Below are positions 60,863 to 64,000 of a stretch of 64,000 nucleotides of DNA, piece by piece. Made by a program: the position numbers and the translations under genes. The notes under the pieces were generated by a model. That model was given only the letters and a program-made list of their open reading frames with translations, made no database searches and was not told where the DNA came from. The DNA is from Dyella_B acidisoli (GTDB lineage: Bacteria > Pseudomonadota > Gammaproteobacteria > Xanthomonadales > Rhodanobacteraceae). The stretch covers positions 3,906,001 through 3,970,000 of the forward strand of contig NZ_CP064031.1 of NCBI RefSeq assembly GCF_049532895.1, in the 5' to 3' direction. Position 1 is the first letter of the stretch. Each line of letters opens with the position of its first letter.

Positions 60863-60865
60863 TTT

Positions 60866-60928
60866 GTAGGCTGGGATGACAATCCCAGCTTATGGATGCT
60901 GAGTGCTGGGATTGCCATCCCAGCGTAC
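60866..60928. repeat. GTAGGCTGGGATGACAATCCCAGC paired palindrome
   Basis: GCTGGGATGACAATCCCAGC and GCTGGGATTGCCATCCCAGC are two palindromes about 17 bp apart, with GTAG and GTAC at the outer ends. It starts 3 bp after the ndvB stop. It is a sequence variant of the GTAGGTTGGGG families. Confidence 0.85.
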
Positions 60929-61042
60929 GGACAACGGCGCATGTGGCATCGCGAAATTAGGAACAGCCTTAATGCGCGATGCACACCCGGCTCGCTAAGC
61001 TGCTTCACTTGCGATACCCCGCTAAGGATGGAACCCTAACGC

Positions 61043-62803
61043 ATGCGCCGGATTCGCTATCTGAGCCTGCTCCCGCTGCTACTTGTTCCCGCGTTGAGCC
61101 ACGCCGGGGTGCAGCTTGTCGTGGATGGCGTGGACGATCCGCTCAAGACAGCCGTCATCGCAGGCGTGAGTCTTTCCCAGTACGCTTCGCGCGACGTGAG
61201 CGAGGCGCAAATCCATCGTCTCTACGAACGCGCCGATAGTGAGGTCGGCAATGCGTTGCGGCCGTACGGCTACTACGATGCGCACGCCACCGGAAAACTC
61301 GAGCACGTCGGCAAGGATTGGCGCATCAGTTTGCACGTTGTACCGGGCGATCCGGTCAAGGTTACATCCGTCGATATCCAGCTCGATTCCGCTGCCGCTG
61401 CCCTGAAGCCGATCCGCTCGGCAAAACGCGGCGTGGAAAAACTCAAGGGCCAACAGCTGGATGACGCAGCCTACGATTCCGCGCGCGATGCCTTGAACAA
61501 TGCACTGACTGCTAACGGCTATCTCGACGCCAAGCTCACTCTACGTCGCGTGGAGGTGAATCGTGGCGAACATAGTGCGGCCATCCATCTGGCGTGGGAT
61601 GTGGGTCGTCGCTATCGCTATGGTGAGGTCAGTTTCGAAGGTTCGCAGTTCCAGCCGCCGTTTCTCGATCGCTACGTCCCGTTCAAGCCCGGCGACTATT
61701 TCGACCAGAACCAACTGCTCACCTTGCAGCAGGCGTTGAACGGCGCCGACTACTTCTCCGCTGTCAACGTGATCCCGGAGGTCGACAAGGCAAAGGATGG
61801 CGTCGTCGACATCCATGTGCAGTTGGCCCCCGCCAAGCGCAGGATCTACAGCGCGGGTTTGTTCGTGGGAACCGATACGGGCGTCGGTGTGCGCGGTGGC
61901 GTGGGATACCGCTGGATAAACCGCTACGGCCATAAATGGACGAACGACATCGTGCTGGCGCAGCGGCTGAAGACGGTGTCCAGCCAGTACACCATTCCAT
62001 TGACGGGCGACAACCAGCGCAGCTTGAACTTCGGCGTCAACTATCGCGACGCGAACACCGTCACCTCACAATCGCGCACGCTTGAATTCGTCGCCAACGA
62101 AAGCGAGCTGTGGCATGAATGGGTGCGCACCGTGGGCGTACATGCCCTCACCGGCACTTTCAGCGTCGGCAAGCGCCCTGATGAACCGGAAAGCACGCCC
62201 GGGGTGGAGCATGGCCGCAGCACGCTCATCTATGCGGAGGGCTCGTTGAGTCGCAAGGTGGCGGACAATCTCGACTTCGTCCGTCGCGGTTGGTCGCTGA
62301 ACTTCGATGTGCGCAGCACGGCAAGCGATCTGTTCTCCACCGCGCGCTTCAGCGAGATCACAGCCAGCGGCAAATGGATCCGCTCGTTCTGGCGCACCAA
62401 CCGATTGATCCTGCGCGGCGATGTCGGCCACGTGTGGACCAGCGACTTCCAGGCCTTGCCGCCGCAGCTGCGCTTTTTCGCCGGCGGCGATCAATCCATT
62501 CGCGGTTATACCTATCAGGCTGTTGGCCCACAAAACGGCTACGGCCGCGTGATCGGCGGCAATAGCTTGGCCATCGCCAGCGCCACGGTGGAGCACTACT
62601 TCACGCCGCGCTGGGGCATCGCCACCTTTGTCGACGCCGGCAATGCCTTCAACGGCACCAATGTTCATCCCAAGATCGGCACGGGCATCGGTGTACGCTG
62701 GCGTTCACCGGTGGGCATGATCCGCTTGGATGTAGGCACGCCGATCAACGATGCACAGCACCGTGGCGTGGAGTTGCACTTGGTGATCGGACCCGACTTG
62801 TGA
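61043..62803 (+). CDS. tamA: Translocation and assembly module protein TamA (Omp85 family)
   Basis: This 586-residue outer-membrane protein has a signal peptide ending near residue 21 (LSHA), POTRA domains (about 22-260) and a 16-strand beta-barrel. The Omp85 signature appears as FFAGGDQSIRGYTYQ, and the protein ends in a strand with ELHLVIGPDL. TamA works with TamB to insert autotransporters and to move phospholipid across the envelope. The stop codon shares its last base with the tamB start. Confidence 0.94.
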   Translation: MRRIRYLSLLPLLLVPALSHAGVQLVVDGVDDPLKTAVIAGVSLSQYASRDVSEAQIHRLYERADSEVGNALRPYGYYDAHATGKLEHVGKDWRISLHVVPGDPVKVTSVDIQLDSAAAALKPIRSAKRGVEKLKGQQLDDAAYDSARDALNNALTANGYLDAKLTLRRVEVNRGEHSAAIHLAWDVGRRYRYGEVSFEGSQFQPPFLDRYVPFKPGDYFDQNQLLTLQQALNGADYFSAVNVIPEVDKAKDGVVDIHVQLAPAKRRIYSAGLFVGTDTGVGVRGGVGYRWINRYGHKWTNDIVLAQRLKTVSSQYTIPLTGDNQRSLNFGVNYRDANTVTSQSRTLEFVANESELWHEWVRTVGVHALTGTFSVGKRPDEPESTPGVEHGRSTLIYAEGSLSRKVADNLDFVRRGWSLNFDVRSTASDLFSTARFSEITASGKWIRSFWRTNRLILRGDVGHVWTSDFQALPPQLRFFAGGDQSIRGYTYQAVGPQNGYGRVIGGNSLAIASATVEHYFTPRWGIATFVDAGNAFNGTNVHPKIGTGIGVRWRSPVGMIRLDVGTPINDAQHRGVELHLVIGPDL

Positions 62804-64000
62804 TGAACACGACACAGCCCGCTCCCCGTCCTCGCCGCCGTTGGCTTCGCGCTATTGGCATTGCGTTACTCGTGTTTTTCGTTCTGCTGGCCAGCAGCCT
62901 GTTCTGGCTGCTTTGTACCGGCTCAGGTTTGCGCTTTGCGCTGGCGCAAGCACAAGGTTTCACGCATGGCGCGTTACAGGTGCAGCAAGCAGAAGGTCGG
63001 CTGATCGGCCCGATCGACATCGCGCTGCTGCGTTATGACGACGGCAAGGGCACTGACGTCGTTATCACACGCACGCACCTGAATTGGAATCTTGCCGCCC
63101 TGCTCTATAAGCAGCTCCACATCATCGACCTTCGTGTAGAGCACGTGGATGTGGCGCTTCCGGCTTCACAAGAACCTTCCTCTTCTTCCAGCAATTTTTC
63201 GCTCAAACCGCCGATCGAGATGTTGCTGGATCGCGCGCACGTTGGTCCTGTGACCATCACCGAGCAAGGCAAACCTCTATTTGCTTCCGACCAGCTCGAT
63301 ATCTCTGGTCGCTGGGCCAATAGCGGCATCGATGTGAGCACGTTGACACTGCGTGCACCGGATGGACACGTCGACCTCAATGGCAAGCTCGGCGTCGGCC
63401 GGCGCTATCGAGGCAAAGGTCACGCCGAGATCGCGTGGAAAGTGAATGAGGTCGAGTACATCGGCACGCTCAATGCACAGGGTGATGGCCGCAACGCGCA
63501 ATTGCAGTTGGCCTTGACGCAACCGACGAGCGCGCAGCTGCAGCTTGATGTGGATCAACGCAACAACAATGCATGGACAGCCAAACTCGATGCGCCTGCC
63601 TTCAATCCCAAACCTCTACTGGGCAGCAGTTCGCTGACACGTCTTGGCGTAAGCCTGCAAGGCAGCGGAAACCAGCAAGGCGGCACGCTGACTGGTCAGC
63701 TCGATCTCAACGACTACCGCGTGCTTCTGCAGCCATTGCAGGCGAGCATCGACAAGGATTTCAAGACATTCACCTTGCAGCAGTTGCAACTGGCTTCACC
63801 GCAGATCAAAGGTCAATTGAGTGCCGCCGGCACGATCCATCTCGATGCTCATCCGACCCGTGCGGATCTGATCGTCGATTGGAAGAATCTCGAATTGCCT
63901 GCCGACCTGGTTGGCCAGATCCTCGATAGCCAGGGACATCTCGCCGCCAAAGGCAGCGCAGATGCCTATCACGCCGAAGGTGAAGTGACGATTGGTCCAC
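62803..64000 (+). CDS. tamB: Translocation and assembly module protein TamB (partial, runs off right edge)
   Basis: The first 399 codons of a TamB-type protein are present. An arginine-rich N-terminus (PRPRRRWLRAI) is followed by a membrane segment (about 18-40, GIALLVFFVLLASSLFWLL) and then a beta-rich region with the AsmA/TamB pattern: GRLIGPIDIALLRYDDG, WNLAALLYKQLHI and VDVALPAS. TamB spans the periplasm as a lipid-carrying groove and partners TamA. The frame stays open to the window end. Start and stop of the pair overlap as TGATG, so translation is coupled. Confidence 0.93.
   Translation, partial: MNTTQPAPRPRRRWLRAIGIALLVFFVLLASSLFWLLCTGSGLRFALAQAQGFTHGALQVQQAEGRLIGPIDIALLRYDDGKGTDVVITRTHLNWNLAALLYKQLHIIDLRVEHVDVALPASQEPSSSSSNFSLKPPIEMLLDRAHVGPVTITEQGKPLFASDQLDISGRWANSGIDVSTLTLRAPDGHVDLNGKLGVGRRYRGKGHAEIAWKVNEVEYIGTLNAQGDGRNAQLQLALTQPTSAQLQLDVDQRNNNAWTAKLDAPAFNPKPLLGSSSLTRLGVSLQGSGNQQGGTLTGQLDLNDYRVLLQPLQASIDKDFKTFTLQQLQLASPQIKGQLSAAGTIHLDAHPTRADLIVDWKNLELPADLVGQILDSQGHLAAKGSADAYHAEGEVTIGP

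Noticed and set aside
5453..60928. CRISPR array
   Set aside because: The repeats are scattered paired palindromes of different families with one spacer each. There is no series of equal direct repeats and no cas gene.
1..64000. Prophage, plasmid, toxin-antitoxin or defence island
   Set aside because: Apart from the single IS, every gene fits ordinary chromosomal functions. No integrase, capsid, restriction or toxin-like gene was found, and no tRNA or rRNA gene either.

Overview
The window is a high-GC chromosomal segment of a gammaproteobacterium. The gene content and order suggest Xanthomonadales, most likely Rhodanobacteraceae (Dyella, Luteibacter or Rhodanobacter type). The arguments are a Pil-Chp chemosensory cluster divergent from gshB-tonB-yqgE-ruvX-pyrB, a pilT-pilU pair next to proC-yggT, a GspN/XpsN protein, and several families of paired palindromic repeats of the kind seen in that order. 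This is an inference from content; no database search was possible. Almost all of the window is dense, ordinary core chromosome. The only mobile gene seen is one IS5-family element.

Layout. 1-2654 (minus): gspN-hisN-nudE-cysQ, with cysQ cut by the left edge. 2707-5455 (plus): bioA and rsmE, with a small secreted protein on the minus strand between them. 5548-17598 (minus): the type IV pilus chemosensory operon pilG-pilH-pilI-pilJ-chpA-chpB-chpC. 17950-22035 (plus): gshB, a tonB3-like gene, yqgE, ruvX and pyrB. 22224-25205: a lipoprotein gene, a clear Rho-independent terminator and the IS. 25339-27574 (minus): pilT-pilU. 27955-29911 (plus): proC, yggT and a secreted protein. 29980-31886 (minus): a BtuF-like protein, yjbQ and pdxH. 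31939-37724: a glycerate-kinase-like gene, an RcsB-like orphan regulator, an SDR protein, aroK-aroB, a WGR protein and hemE. 37900-45160: a secreted serine hydrolase, a sugar MFS transporter, a DinG/YoaA helicase, a MAPEG protein and tyrA. 45437-57520 (minus): a TPR lipoprotein with mrcB, an SDR-TPR gene pair, relA and hrpA. 57622-64000 (plus): dps, an NdvB-like GH17-GT2 fusion, tamA and tamB, with tamB cut by the right edge.

How the genes work together. PilJ senses, PilI and ChpC couple, ChpA signals to PilG and PilH, and PilT/PilU retract the pilus; all are in this window. The TonB-like protein between the two pilus loci fits the known twitching role of TonB3 in Pseudomonas. The adaptation branch looks dismantled. 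No pilK-type methyltransferase gene lies in its usual slot, and the ChpB-like protein has Ala where CheB esterases have the nucleophilic Ser. Envelope functions recur: GspN, PBP1B with a likely LpoP-type activator, TamAB, and NdvB-type glucan synthesis.

The most unusual structure is in the repeats. Copies of a GTAGGTTG-edged palindrome sit at gene 3' ends, and in three genes the repeat's own TAG is the stop codon. Two copies of a different palindrome, in opposite orientation, are translated in frame inside hrpA. A third family has been split by the IS.
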